Shown here in pieces: positions 17,941 through 27,551 of a DNA stretch of 64,000 nt (its first letter is position 1; every line of letters starts with the position of its first letter). Under the pieces are notes generated by a model. It was not told the origin of the DNA, ran no database searches, and was given only the letters and a program-made list of their open reading frames with translations. Location: the NCBI RefSeq assembly GCF_000768685.1, contig NZ_AVPK01000002.1:1-64000 (forward strand), read 5' to 3'. This stretch comes from Knoellia subterranea KCTC 19937 (lineage in GTDB: Bacteria > Actinomycetota > Actinomycetes > Actinomycetales > Dermatophilaceae). Both the position numbers and the translations under genes were made by a program.

Positions 17941-19104
17941 ATGGCTGCCAAGAGCGCTCCCTCAGGAGCCACCAAGGCTGGATCCGGAACGGCATCATCG
18001 GCCAGGGCCGTCGCCAAGAAGGTGGGTGCTCGGGCCACGGCGGTGTTCAAGTCGGCCGCGGCCATGGCGACGGGGTCGTCGTCGGGGTCCAAGGCCTCGG
18101 GTGCGAAGGCTGCGCCTGCCGCCTCGTCGACGAAGAAGGCCGCGCCGACCAAGAGCGCCGCGAAGAAGTCTGCTCCCACCAAGGCCGCCGCGAAGAAGTC
18201 GGCACCGGCCACAAAGGCTGCTCCCGCCACGAAGGGTGCTCCGGCAAAGAAGGCCGCGCCTGCCAAGAGCGCCGCAAAGAAGGCGGCACCGGCCACGAAG
18301 GCTGCTCCGGCAAAGAAGGCCGCGCCTGCCAAGAGCGCCGCAAAGAAGGCGGCACCGGCCACGAAGGCTGCTCCGGCCAAGAAGGCTGCCCCCGCCAAGG
18401 GCACTGCGAAGAAGGCAGCCCCGGCCAAGGCTGCGCCGGCAAAGAAGGGCGCGCCGGCGAAGGCCGCCGCGAAGAAGGTTGCCCCGGCCAAGAAGGCCGC
18501 TCCCTCGAAGACCGCAGCGAAGAAGGTCGCTCCCGCCAAGAAGGCGGCTCCCGCCAAGAAGGCGGCTCCCGCCAAGAAGGCGGCTCCCGCCAAGAAGGCG
18601 GCCCCGGCAAAGAGCGCACCCACCTCTACTCCTACGAAGAAGGCCCCCGTGAAGGCAGCAACGAAGTCCGTGCCCGCCCGCAAGGCCGCTCCGGCTGGTG
18701 CTGCCAAGAAGGCCACCCTGGTCGTCCGGGAGGACGAGTCACCCTGGACCGCCAAGGAACTCAAGGCCGTCCGGGCCGAGATCGAAGCCGACATCGAGCA
18801 ACTCCGGTCCGAACTTCAGGTCGCCGAAGCCGAACTCTCCGACCTGCTCCGCGACAGCGGTGACGGTGCCGGCGACGACCAGGCCGACGCGGGCGCGAAG
18901 ACCTATGACCGCGAGCAGGAGATCGCGCTGGCCGACAATGCCCGCGAGATGCTGCGTCAGAGCGAGCACGCCCTCGAGCGGCTGGACGACGGCACCTACG
19001 GCGTGTGCGAGTCGTGCGGCAACCCGGTGGGCAAACTTCGCCTCCAGGCCTTCCCTCGTGCGACCCTATGCATGACATGCAAGAAGAATCAGGAACGCCG
19101 CTGA
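17941..19104 (+). CDS. DksA/TraR-type zinc-finger protein with histone-H1-like Lys/Ala/Pro tail
   Basis: 387 aa in two parts. Residues 1 to about 260 are almost only Ala, Lys and Pro in KKAAPAK-type units, resembling the C-terminal tail of histone H1 and of actinobacterial HU proteins, so DNA or RNA binding is likely. Residues 261-387 match the DksA/TraR family: a helical hairpin and a four-cysteine zinc finger with C356, C359, C377 and C380. DksA-type proteins act in the RNA polymerase secondary channel, but the classic acidic coiled-coil tip cannot be assigned here, so that role is inference. The tail contains a 66-bp near-exact tandem duplication (18235-18366) and three perfect 18-bp units (18541-18594). 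The 3' end overlaps lspA. Confidence 0.85.
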   Translation: MAAKSAPSGATKAGSGTASSARAVAKKVGARATAVFKSAAAMATGSSSGSKASGAKAAPAASSTKKAAPTKSAAKKSAPTKAAAKKSAPATKAAPATKGAPAKKAAPAKSAAKKAAPATKAAPAKKAAPAKSAAKKAAPATKAAPAKKAAPAKGTAKKAAPAKAAPAKKGAPAKAAAKKVAPAKKAAPSKTAAKKVAPAKKAAPAKKAAPAKKAAPAKKAAPAKSAPTSTPTKKAPVKAATKSVPARKAAPAGAAKKATLVVREDESPWTAKELKAVRAEIEADIEQLRSELQVAEAELSDLLRDSGDGAGDDQADAGAKTYDREQEIALADNAREMLRQSEHALERLDDGTYGVCESCGNPVGKLRLQAFPRATLCMTCKKNQERR

Positions 19105-19706
19105 CGCCCAGCGCATCGTCCACCACTGCGCCGGTCCCGGACCACGTCCAGGGCCGGTCGCGGCTGTTCGCCCTTCTTCTGGGGGTCGGTGCGCTGACTC
19201 TGGTCCTCGACCAGGGGTCGAAGATCTGGGCGCTGGCAGCGCTCACGCCCGGGCAACCCGTCGACCTGCTCGGCCCGATCCTGCGGCTCAACCTCATCCG
19301 CAACCCGGGCGCGGCCTTCTCACTCGGTGACGGTGTGACCTGGCTGCTCACCCTGGTGGCGCTCGGCATCGTCATCTGGGTGGGCGGGGCGGCCCGTCGG
19401 GTGGGTCACCGCTGGTGGGCGGTCACCCTCGGGATGCTCCTCGGTGGCGCCATCGGAAACCTGATCGACCGGATCCTGCGTGAACCCGGGTTCGGTCGGG
19501 GTCACGTCGTCGACTTCATCGACTACTTCAGCCTGTTCATCGGGAACGTGGCCGACATCGCCATCGTCGTCGCTGCGGGCCTGGGGGCGATCCTGGCCTT
19601 CCGCGGCATCCCGCTCGAAGGCGTTCAACACGGCCGGCACGAGGCCGAGCACGTCGAGCACGTCGAGAACGTCGAGATCGACGAGGCCGGTGGTCACGGT
19701 GGGTGA
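19077..19706 (+). CDS. lspA: Prolipoprotein signal peptidase LspA
   Basis: Aspartic signal peptidase II that cleaves diacylglyceryl-modified prolipoproteins in the membrane. It shows four hydrophobic segments, the NPGAAFS motif and both catalytic-Asp motifs, GNLIDRI and VVDFIDYF. About 209 aa. Start uncertain: ATGs at 19068 and 19077 both lie inside the DksA-like gene (28-37 base overlap); I take 19077. Unusual extras are a Ser/Thr/Pro-rich N-terminal extension and a C-terminal His/Glu/Val tail containing HVEHVENVE. The stop overlaps the rluD-type gene. Confidence 0.92.
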   Translation: MQEESGTPLTPSASSTTAPVPDHVQGRSRLFALLLGVGALTLVLDQGSKIWALAALTPGQPVDLLGPILRLNLIRNPGAAFSLGDGVTWLLTLVALGIVIWVGGAARRVGHRWWAVTLGMLLGGAIGNLIDRILREPGFGRGHVVDFIDYFSLFIGNVADIAIVVAAGLGAILAFRGIPLEGVQHGRHEAEHVEHVENVEIDEAGGHGG

Positions 19707-20622
19707 CTCGCGCACGATGCTCGTCCCCGATGGTCTGCAGGGTGAGCGGGTCGACGCCGCCATCGCGCGCCTGTTCGGCCTCTCCCGCACCCGTGCCGCG
19801 GAGCTCGCCGCCGACGGTGGCGTGGCTGTCAACGGCAGCGAGGTGGGCAAGTCGCACCGGGTCCACGGTGGAGACCTGCTGGAGGTGACGCTGCCGAGCG
19901 CCGACCCGAGCCCCACCCTCGAGGTCATCGCGGAGCCGGTGCCGGGGATGGGGATCATCCACGACGACGACGACATCGTCGTTGTCGACAAGCCGGTCGG
20001 GGTCGCCGCGCATCCGAGCGTCGGGTGGACCGGGCCGACGGTGCTCGGCGGACTCGCAGCGGCCGGCTATCGGATCTCGACGAGTGGCGCGAGTGAGCGC
20101 CAGGGCATCGTGTCGCGACTCGATGTCGGCACGTCCGGGCTCATGGTCGTGTGCAAGAGCGAGCGGGCCTACTCGCTCCTCAAGCGCGCGTTCAAGGAGC
20201 GCACGGTCGACAAGACCTATCACACGCTGGTCCAGGGCCTGCCCGACCCCCTCGTCGGCACCATCGATGCACCGATCGGGCGCCACCCTGGGCACGACTA
20301 CCGCTTCGCGGTGATGGACTCGGGCAAGCACGCCGTGACGCACTACGAGCTCATCGAGGCGTTCCGGCACGCGAGCCTGCTCGAGATCCACCTCGAGACC
20401 GGACGCACGCACCAGATCCGGGTTCACTTCTCGGCGTTGCGGCACCCGTGTGTCGGTGATCTCACCTACGGCGCGGATCCCACTCTCGCCAAGCGGCTCG
20501 GCCTCGAACGGCAGTGGCTGCACGCCGTCGGTCTCGGTTTCGAGCACCCGGGTTCGGGGGAGTGGGTCACCTTCGAGAGTCAGTACCCCGAGGATCTCCA
20601 GACCGCGCTCGATCGCCTCTGA
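19699..20622 (+). CDS. rluD: RluD-family 23S rRNA pseudouridine synthase
   Basis: S4 RNA-binding domain ([20 protein letters not shown]) followed by the RluA/RluD catalytic domain with the catalytic Asp in [28 protein letters not shown] is the conserved RNA-binding block. It isomerises uridines in large-subunit rRNA; the exact target cannot be read from sequence. About 307 aa. Start chosen at the GTG at 19699, overlapping the lspA stop by eight bases; GTG 19690 and ATG 19717 are alternatives. lspA-rluD pairing is very common in bacteria. Confidence 0.92.
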   Translation: MGDSRTMLVPDGLQGERVDAAIARLFGLSRTRAAELAADGGVAVNGSEVGKSHRVHGGDLLEVTLPSADPSPTLEVIAEPVPGMGIIHDDDDIVVVDKPVGVAAHPSVGWTGPTVLGGLAAAGYRISTSGASERQGIVSRLDVGTSGLMVVCKSERAYSLLKRAFKERTVDKTYHTLVQGLPDPLVGTIDAPIGRHPGHDYRFAVMDSGKHAVTHYELIEAFRHASLLEIHLETGRTHQIRVHFSALRHPCVGDLTYGADPTLAKRLGLERQWLHAVGLGFEHPGSGEWVTFESQYPEDLQTALDRL

Positions 20623-20709
20623 ACGACCTCTGTATGCCGTGAGCGCCCGTCCCACCGGCCTCATCCGTCACAGCGTGGCGAGCCGCTGAGGGGTGTCGGA
20701 GCGGCGACC

Positions 20710-20715
20710 TAGGAT
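20710..20715 (+). promoter_or_regulatory. Candidate leaderless -10 element of dnaE
   Basis: TAGGAT lies eight bases before the ATG of dnaE, which has no ribosome-binding site. Confidence 0.4.
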
Positions 20716-20723
20716 GGTCCACG

Positions 20724-23700
20724 ATGTCGTCGACAACCTCCTCCCCAGCCCCGGACCGCAGCGACAACTTCGTCCATCTGCACGTCCACACCGAGTACTC
20801 CATGCTCGACGGGGCGGCGCGCATCGGGGACCTGTTCAACCGGGCGGCGGAGCTCGGGATGCCGGCCGTCGCCATGACCGATCACGGCTACCTCTACGGG
20901 GCGCACGAGTTCTGGCGCAAGGCCCAGGGGACCGGCGTCAAGCCGATCATCGGACTCGAGGCCTACGTGACCCCGGGGACGCACCGCACCGACAAGACGC
21001 GCGTCAAGTGGGGCGACGAGCGCACTCGCCCCGGTGACGACGTGTCGGGTTCGGGTGCCTACACGCACATGACCCTGCTGGCCAAGAACAACAACGGTCT
21101 GCGCAACCTCTTCCAGATGGACAGTCAGGCTTCGCTGGATCAGGTCTACGCGAAGTGGCCGCGCCTCGACCGCGAGCTGATCGACCAGCACAACCAGGGA
21201 CTCATCGCGACGACGGGGTGCCCGTCGAGCGAGATCCAGACCCGTCTGCGACTGGGGCAGTACGACCTGGCCAAGCAGGCCGCGAGCGACTACCGCGACA
21301 TCTTCGGCGCCGAGAACTACTTCTGCGAGGTCATGGACCACCAGAACGAGATCGAGCGCCGCACCATCAAGGACCTGCTCCGACTGGCCAAGGAGCTCGA
21401 CCTCCCGCTCCTCGCGACCAACGACAGCCACTACACCTATCCCGAGGACTCCACCGCCCACGGAGCGCTCCTCTGCGTCCAGTCCGGCTCGACCCTCATG
21501 GACCCGAACCGGTTCAAGTTCGACGGTGACGGCTACTACCTCAAGTCCGCGGCCGAGATGCGCCACATCTGGCGCGAGTTCCCCGAGGCCTGCGACAACA
21601 CCCTCCTCGTCGCCGAGATGTGCGAGGTCTCCTTCACCGAGGGTGAAGGCCGCTACATGCCCAAGTTCCCCTGCCCGCCGGGGGAGAACGAGGAGTCCTG
21701 GTTCGTCAAGGAGGTCCAGAAGGGTCTCACCGAGAGGTTCCCGGACGGCATACCGGAGTATGCCCAGAAGCAGGCCGACTACGAGACCGAGGTCATCGTC
21801 TCCAAGGGCTACCCGGGCTACTTCCTTGTCGTCGCCGACTTCATCAACTGGGCCAAGGCCAACGGGATTCGCGTCGGACCCGGTCGCGGCTCGGGTGCGG
21901 GATCCATGTGCGCCTACGCCATGAAGATCACCGACCTCGACCCGATCCCGCACGGTCTGATCTTCGAGCGCTTCCTCAACCCCGAGCGCATGTCGATGCC
22001 CGACTTCGACGTCGACTTCGACGAGCGCCGGCGCGGTGAGGTCATCCGCTACGTCACCGAGAAGTACGGCTCGGAGCGCGTGGCCCAGATCGTCACCTAC
22101 GGCACGATCAAGGCCAAGCAGGCCGTCAAGGACTCGGCCCGCGTCATGGGGCACCCATTCAACGTCGGTGAGCAGCTGACCAAGGCGATGCCGCCGGACG
22201 TCATGGGCAAGGGCGTCCCGCTCTCGGGGATCTATGACCCGGAGCACGCGCGCTACGCCGAGGGCAAGGAGTTCCGCGAGCTCGTCGAGACTGAGCCGCA
22301 CTTCAAGGAGATCGTCGAGACGGCCAAGGGCCTGGAGGGCCTGAAGCGCCAGTGGGGCGTCCACGCGGCCGGCGTCATCATGTCGAGCGAGCCGCTGATC
22401 GACGTCATCCCGATCATGAAGCGACTGCAGGACGGTCAGGTCCTCACCCAGTTCGACTACCCCACGTGCGAAACGCTCGGGCTGGTCAAGATGGACTTCC
22501 TCGGCCTGCGCAACCTCACGATCCTCGACGACGCCATCGAGAACGTGAAGACGAACCGGGGTGAGGACCTCGACCTCGACGCCCTGTCCAAGGACATGAC
22601 GGACAGGGCGACCTACGAGCTGCTCGCGCGTGGCGACACGCTGGGCGTGTTCCAGCTCGATGGCGGCGGCATGCGGACCCTGCTCAAGTTGATGCAGCCG
22701 GACAACTTCGAGGACATCTCGGCCGCTCTCGCGCTCTACCGCCCCGGCCCCATGGGTGTGAACGCGCACACGAACTTCGCGCTGCGCAAGAACGGCAAGC
22801 AGGAGCTCATCCCGCTCGACCCGCAGCTCAAGGGCAAGCTCCAGGCCGAGATGATCACGGCGCTCGAGCCGATCCTGGGCACGACCTACGGCCTGGTGAT
22901 CTACCAGGAGCAGGTCATGGAGATCGCCCAGAAGCTCGCGGGCTACACGCTGGGCAACGCCGACCTGCTCCGTCGCGCCATGGGCAAGAAGAAGAAGGAG
23001 GTCCTCGACGCCGAGTACGTCCCCTTCTCCGATGGCATGAAGGCCAACGGCTTCAACGAGGCATCGATCGCCGCCCTCTGGGGCGTCCTGGTCCCCTTCT
23101 CGGACTACGCGTTCAACAAGGCCCACACCGCGGCATACGGTCTCGTCTCGTACTGGACCGCCTATCTCAAGGCGAACTACCCGGCCGAGTACATGGCCGG
23201 ACTCCTGACGAGCGTCGGCGACGACAAGGACAAGTCGGCGCTCTACCTCGGCGAGTGCCGTCGCATGGGCATCAAGGTGCTGCCACCCGACGTCAACGAC
23301 TCGGTCGCCCGCTTCGCCGCGGTCGGCACCGACATCCGCTTCGGGATGGCAGCCATTCGCAACGTCGGGCACAACGTTGTCGAGGCGATCATCCAGGCCC
23401 GCGAGGAGAAGGGGGCGTTCACCTCCTTCCGCGACTTCCTCTCGAAGTGCCCCGCCGTGGTCTGCAACAAGCGCACCATCGAGTCCCTCATCAAGGGCGG
23501 TGCCTTCGACGGACTGGGGGAGTCGCGGGCCGGGCTCTTCCGCATCCACGAGGAATACGTCGACGCGTTCGTCTCGATCAAGCGGCAGGAAGCGATCGGT
23601 CAGGACTCCCTCTTCGGGTCCTTCGGCGACGCCGACGAGGCCGGTGATGACATGACGATGATGGGCCTGACACCTGTGCCCACCGTGGAGTGGGACAAGT

Positions 23701-24332
23701 CGACGCTGCTCACCTTCGAGCGCGAGATGCTCGGTCTCTATGTGTCCGACCACCCACTCTTCGGCGTCGAACACGTTCTCGCACAGCACGCCGACACGGC
23801 CATCGCCAGCCTCAGCACGGAGGACGGCAAGCCCGAGGGCGCCATGGTGACCGTGGCCGGTCTCATCACCGGGCTCCAGATCAAGCGGACCAAGAAGGGC
23901 GACCTCTGGGCCATTGCCACGGTGGAGGACCTCGAGGGCGCCATCGAGTGCCTCTTCTTCCCCAGCGCCTACCTCACGGTCTCGACGATGCTCCAGCAGG
24001 ACGTCGTCGCCGTGGTCCGGGGCAAGGTCAACAAGCGCGACGACTCGGTGTCGATCTATGCCCAGGAGCTGACCCTGCCCGAGATCACCGAAGGCCCCCG
24101 CGGCCCGGTCGTGGTCACCCTCGACACGATGCGCGCCACCACCGGGCGCATGGAGGAGCTCAAGGGTGTGCTGGCCAACCATCCGGGGACGACGGAAGTC
24201 CACCTGAGGTTGACCAAGCCCGGACGCATGACGCTCGTCAAGCTCGACGACGCCCTGCGGGTCAATGCGACCGAGTCGCTCTTCGGGGATCTCAAGGTCC
24301 TCTTCGGTCCGAGGTGCCTGACCGGTGGCTGA
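20724..24332 (+). CDS. dnaE: Replicative DNA polymerase III alpha subunit DnaE
   Basis: Chromosomal replicase catalytic subunit, 1202 aa. The N-terminal PHP domain starts HLHVHTEYSMLDG; the family-C polymerase active site is the acidic motif PDFDVDFDERR. The C-terminal OB-fold (VTVAGLITGLQI) is present. Length and order fit the DnaE1 housekeeping type, not the shorter error-prone DnaE2. ATG start at 20724 with a -10-like TAGGAT eight bases upstream. Octamers at 21747, 21758 and 23132; the first forces an ATA codon. The stop overlaps the start of the peptidase gene by eight bases. Confidence 0.97.
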   Translation: MSSTTSSPAPDRSDNFVHLHVHTEYSMLDGAARIGDLFNRAAELGMPAVAMTDHGYLYGAHEFWRKAQGTGVKPIIGLEAYVTPGTHRTDKTRVKWGDERTRPGDDVSGSGAYTHMTLLAKNNNGLRNLFQMDSQASLDQVYAKWPRLDRELIDQHNQGLIATTGCPSSEIQTRLRLGQYDLAKQAASDYRDIFGAENYFCEVMDHQNEIERRTIKDLLRLAKELDLPLLATNDSHYTYPEDSTAHGALLCVQSGSTLMDPNRFKFDGDGYYLKSAAEMRHIWREFPEACDNTLLVAEMCEVSFTEGEGRYMPKFPCPPGENEESWFVKEVQKGLTERFPDGIPEYAQKQADYETEVIVSKGYPGYFLVVADFINWAKANGIRVGPGRGSGAGSMCAYAMKITDLDPIPHGLIFERFLNPERMSMPDFDVDFDERRRGEVIRYVTEKYGSERVAQIVTYGTIKAKQAVKDSARVMGHPFNVGEQLTKAMPPDVMGKGVPLSGIYDPEHARYAEGKEFRELVETEPHFKEIVETAKGLEGLKRQWGVHAAGVIMSSEPLIDVIPIMKRLQDGQVLTQFDYPTCETLGLVKMDFLGLRNLTILDDAIENVKTNRGEDLDLDALSKDMTDRATYELLARGDTLGVFQLDGGGMRTLLKLMQPDNFEDISAALALYRPGPMGVNAHTNFALRKNGKQELIPLDPQLKGKLQAEMITALEPILGTTYGLVIYQEQVMEIAQKLAGYTLGNADLLRRAMGKKKKEVLDAEYVPFSDGMKANGFNEASIAALWGVLVPFSDYAFNKAHTAAYGLVSYWTAYLKANYPAEYMAGLLTSVGDDKDKSALYLGECRRMGIKVLPPDVNDSVARFAAVGTDIRFGMAAIRNVGHNVVEAIIQAREEKGAFTSFRDFLSKCPAVVCNKRTIESLIKGGAFDGLGESRAGLFRIHEEYVDAFVSIKRQEAIGQDSLFGSFGDADEAGDDMTMMGLTPVPTVEWDKSTLLTFEREMLGLYVSDHPLFGVEHVLAQHADTAIASLSTEDGKPEGAMVTVAGLITGLQIKRTKKGDLWAIATVEDLEGAIECLFFPSAYLTVSTMLQQDVVAVVRGKVNKRDDSVSIYAQELTLPEITEGPRGPVVVTLDTMRATTGRMEELKGVLANHPGTTEVHLRLTKPGRMTLVKLDDALRVNATESLFGDLKVLFGPRCLTGG

Positions 24333-26493
24333 GCCAACTCCTCCTGTCGCGCCGACGCGCGAGCACCTCCGTGAGCACCATGGTGACCGGTTCGTCGACG
24401 CCTACGAATGGCTGCGCGACGGCGAAGACCCGGAGGTGCGGGCCTACCTCGACGCCGAGAATGCCTACGCCGATGCCCTGACCGAGCAGCTGAAACCGTT
24501 GCGGGACAGCATCTTTGGCGAGATCAAGTCGCGCGTCCTCGAGACCGACCTGTCAGTGCCGGTCCATTCCGGGCCGTGGTGGTACTACTCACGAACGGTC
24601 GAGGGCCAGCAGTACGCCATTCACGCGCGAGTGCCGTGCTCGGATCCGGCGGTGCGACCGGTCGTCGCCCCCGACGTCACCCCCGAGGGTGAGCAGATCA
24701 TCGTCGACGGCAACGTCGAGGCCGGCGAGTCCGAGTTCTTCGCCATCGGCGCTCTGACCGTGAGCCCCGACCACCGTCGACTGGCCCTGGCCACCGACGT
24801 GACGGGAGATGAACGCTTCGGCCTCGTCATCCGTGACCTGGATACGGGGGAGACCCTCGACGACTCACTCGCCGGGATCGGTTACGGCGTCGAGTTCTCG
24901 CACGACGGCGGCACCGTGTTCTACACCCGACTCGACGACGCATGGCGGCCACACCAGCTCTGGCGGCACGTTGTCGGGAGCGATCCGTCCACGGACGTCC
25001 TCGTGCACCAGGAGGACGACGAACGCTTCTGGATGGGCATCGGGTCCAGTCGCGATGACCGATGGATCATCCTTGCCCTCGGCTCGAAGACGACTTCCGA
25101 GGTACGACTGCTCGACGCGAGCACTCCCGACGCCGAGTTCCGCGTCGTGGCCGCCCGCCGCGACGGCGTCGAGTACGACGTCGAGCCGGCGCAGGATCGC
25201 CTGCTCATCGTGCACAACACTGACAATCCCAATTCCGACCTCGCGTGGGCTCCTCTCGATGCGACGAGCCACGAGCAGTGGCAGCCGTTGGTGGCCGCCG
25301 GCGAGGGCGAGCGGTTCCTCGGGATCGACGCGTTCGACGACGTGGCCGTCCTGTCGCTCCGTCGCAACGGGCTGACGTCGCTGTCCTTGCTTCCCGCGGA
25401 CCCGACGCGCGAATCCGGGTATGCCGCACCGGTTCCCGTGTCCTTCGACGAACCGATCTACTCGGTCGGCCTGGGCGACAACCCCGAGCGTGGCCAGTCC
25501 TCGCTCCAGGTGGTCTACGAGTCGTTCGTGACCCCGCGCACCGTCCTCGACCTCGACTTCAGGTCGGGGGAGCGCACGGTCCTCAAGCAACAACCCGTCC
25601 TCGGCGACGTGGACCTGTCCGACTACGTCCAGCGTCGGGAGTGGGCGACCGCAGCCGATGGGACCAGGGTGCCGATCTCCGTCGTGCACCGGGCCGACCT
25701 CGAACCGGACGGGACCCACCCGGGTCTCCTCACGGCATACGGGGCATATGAGCACTCGAGCGATCCCTACTTCTCGGTGGCTCGTCTCTCACTCCTCGAC
25801 CGTGGCGTCGTCCATGCCACGGCGCACGTGCGCGGCGGCGGCGAGATGGGTCGGCACTGGTACGACGAGGGCAAGTTGCTGGCCAAGCCCAACACCTTCA
25901 GCGACACCGTTGCCTGTGCCGACCGGCTCGTCGAGTTGGGCTGGGTGGCGCCGGACCGACTCGGCCTCGAAGGCGGTTCGGCCGGAGGTCTGCTCGTGGG
26001 CGCCGCGCTCAACCTCGCCCCGGACCGGTTCCGGGTCGCACACGGTGCGGTGCCGTTCGTCGACGCGTTGACGACCATCCTGCGTCCCGATCTGCCGCTC
26101 ACCGTGGGGGAGTGGGAGGAGTGGGGCAATCCGCTCGAGGATCCCGAGGTCTATGCGGTGATGAAGGCCTACACCCCGTACGAAAACGTTGCGGCACAGG
26201 AGTATCCGGCGATTCTGGCGACGACGAGCCTGCACGACACCCGGGTGTTCTTCACGGAGGCGGCCAAGTGGGTGGCGCGGCTGCGCGCCACCGTCACGAA
26301 CGACGCGTCACGACCGATCGTCTTGCGCACCGAGATGTCCGCGGGTCACGGCGGACGCAGCGGTCGGTATGCCGCGTGGGAGCAGATCGCGTGGGAATGG
26401 GCCTTCGTGCTCGATCAGCTCGGGGCGACCTCACGCCTCCCGCGAATGCACGACGACGAGCGGGCAGGCGGTCCGGCCGAGCAACCGGCCTGA
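24325..26493 (+). CDS. ptrB: Oligopeptidase B (S9A family serine peptidase)
   Basis: Cytoplasmic serine peptidase with a beta-propeller gate and alpha/beta-hydrolase domain that cleaves short peptides, in this subfamily after basic residues. 722 aa. The start DAYEWLRDGEDPEVRAYL is typical of S9A enzymes; the nucleophile is in EGGSAGGLLVG, the Asp in TSLHDTRV, and the His in SAGHGGRSG. GTG start at 24325 overlapping dnaE. Its last 63 bases lie over the end of the convergent universal stress gene, so the two mRNAs would be complementary there. Confidence 0.9.
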   Translation: MAEPTPPVAPTREHLREHHGDRFVDAYEWLRDGEDPEVRAYLDAENAYADALTEQLKPLRDSIFGEIKSRVLETDLSVPVHSGPWWYYSRTVEGQQYAIHARVPCSDPAVRPVVAPDVTPEGEQIIVDGNVEAGESEFFAIGALTVSPDHRRLALATDVTGDERFGLVIRDLDTGETLDDSLAGIGYGVEFSHDGGTVFYTRLDDAWRPHQLWRHVVGSDPSTDVLVHQEDDERFWMGIGSSRDDRWIILALGSKTTSEVRLLDASTPDAEFRVVAARRDGVEYDVEPAQDRLLIVHNTDNPNSDLAWAPLDATSHEQWQPLVAAGEGERFLGIDAFDDVAVLSLRRNGLTSLSLLPADPTRESGYAAPVPVSFDEPIYSVGLGDNPERGQSSLQVVYESFVTPRTVLDLDFRSGERTVLKQQPVLGDVDLSDYVQRREWATAADGTRVPISVVHRADLEPDGTHPGLLTAYGAYEHSSDPYFSVARLSLLDRGVVHATAHVRGGGEMGRHWYDEGKLLAKPNTFSDTVACADRLVELGWVAPDRLGLEGGSAGGLLVGAALNLAPDRFRVAHGAVPFVDALTTILRPDLPLTVGEWEEWGNPLEDPEVYAVMKAYTPYENVAAQEYPAILATTSLHDTRVFFTEAAKWVARLRATVTNDASRPIVLRTEMSAGHGGRSGRYAAWEQIAWEWAFVLDQLGATSRLPRMHDDERAGGPAEQPA

Positions 26494-27318
26494 CACCGAG
26501 CCGAGGCGCAGGCCCGGGAAACCACCCGTGCCGCGCGCACCGACGACAACGAGGTCCGCGGTGTCCGCCGCGTGGATCAGCGCACCGATCGGTGAGTCAC
26601 GAACCACCTCGTGGCGCACCTTGACGGCGGGGTGAGAGGCGCTGCTCGCCGCGATCTCGCGATTGAACTTCTGCTCGAGTTCGGCCTCGTATGCCGGCCA
26701 GCTCGAGTCGCTGGCCAGGGTCGGGTCCTCGATCCCGCTCGCCTCCCAGGCGTGGACGACCACGAGTTCGGCGTCGGTTCGGGCGGCGTGATCGAAGGCG
26801 GTGTGCAGCGCTGCGGTCGAGGACGGGGAGCCGTCGACACCGACGACGACCCGGTGGTGTTCGGTCTCGGTGTGACCCTCGTGACCGACGATCACCACAG
26901 GACAGGTGGCGTGGGCGGCGACCTGCTGTGCGACGGCGCCGATCGTCGCCCTGCTGAGGAGGCCGTGACCGATGGCGCCGAGGACGATCAGGGTCGCGTC
27001 GTGGGAGGCGCTGACCAGGGCTCGAGAGGCGAATCCGGGCGGAAGCGACGTGGTGACGCGGAGCGTGGAGTCCACGGCGTGGGCTCGCGCCGTCGCCGTG
27101 GCGAGCAGATGCTTTCCCTCGGTGCGGATGTCGCTCTGGTCGGTCGTGCCGAAGCCGAGCATGGGGATGTCGGGTGCGAACGCATGGATGATGTGCAGGG
27201 GCACCTGGTCGGCGGAGGCACGCTCGGCGGCCCAGGCCAACGCCGCCCACCCGTGGGCGGATCCGTCGACGCCGACGACGATCCGTCGGGTGGGAGTGGG
27301 GGAAGTGGTGCCGCTCAT
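26431..27318 (-). CDS. Tandem universal stress protein (UspA family)
   Basis: Two Usp domains in one 295-residue chain: residues about 11-145 and 155-293. Each begins RRIVVGVDGS or HRVVVGVDGS. The second domain carries the ATP-binding pattern G-2x-G-9x-G-S (GARGTGGFPGLRLGS); the first has Ala at the final position. Tandem Usps of this type in actinobacteria are often under hypoxia or stress control. ATG at 27318 with CTGGAGG upstream. The gene ends inside ptrB (63-base antisense overlap). Confidence 0.92.
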   Translation of the reverse strand: MSGTTSPTPTRRIVVGVDGSAHGWAALAWAAERASADQVPLHIIHAFAPDIPMLGFGTTDQSDIRTEGKHLLATATARAHAVDSTLRVTTSLPPGFASRALVSASHDATLIVLGAIGHGLLSRATIGAVAQQVAAHATCPVVIVGHEGHTETEHHRVVVGVDGSPSSTAALHTAFDHAARTDAELVVVHAWEASGIEDPTLASDSSWPAYEAELEQKFNREIAASSASHPAVKVRHEVVRDSPIGALIHAADTADLVVVGARGTGGFPGLRLGSVSGRLLGRTACPLVVVHSREA

Positions 27319-27365
27319 GACGCCTCCAGACGATGTGGATCTGGCGGCGGGAACCTCGGGGTTCG

Positions 27366-27381
27366 GGGACCTCTGGGTCCC
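27366..27381 (-). promoter_or_regulatory. Dyad upstream of the universal stress gene
   Basis: GGGACC-TCTG-GGTCCC, a perfect 6+6 inverted repeat, lies about 48 bases upstream of the usp start. It resembles but does not match the DosR box, whose arms are two bases apart rather than four. Operator role is inference. Confidence 0.35.
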
Positions 27382-27539
27382 GTCGTCACGGGCCCATCGG
27401 GTCCGTCCCTCTCACTATGGACCTGCTTGCTGTGCGTTCGCTGGCAGACTCGCGGGTCGGATTGATCCGTATGTGGATGAAGGTCATGCCTGAAGAATTT
27501 CAAAATTAAGAGAAAGGCTTAAGTTCGGAGTAATCAAGG

Positions 27540-27545
27540 TATGCT
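27540..27545 (+). promoter_or_regulatory. Candidate leaderless -10 element of satD
   Basis: TATGCT six bases before the ATG at 27552. Just upstream is an unusually AT-rich stretch (about 27491-27535) with the inverted repeat TTAAG-agaaagg-CTTAA (27506-27522) where a -35 would lie, a possible operator. Confidence 0.5.
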
Positions 27546-27551
27546 GTTGCC

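Noticed and set aside
18235-18600. CRISPR-like regular repeats
   Set aside because: The repeats are contiguous, in frame and encode KAAPAK units; there are no unique spacers and no cas genes.
20709-24203. Minus-strand open frame of 1164 codons over dnaE
   Set aside because: dnaE is unambiguous on the plus strand; the antisense translation is low-complexity Val/Asp/Leu/Gly/Glu and has no domain.
27366-27381. DosR box upstream of the universal stress gene
   Set aside because: The arms match in part (GGGAC/GTCCC) but spacing is six instead of four bases between them, so I keep it only as an unnamed dyad.
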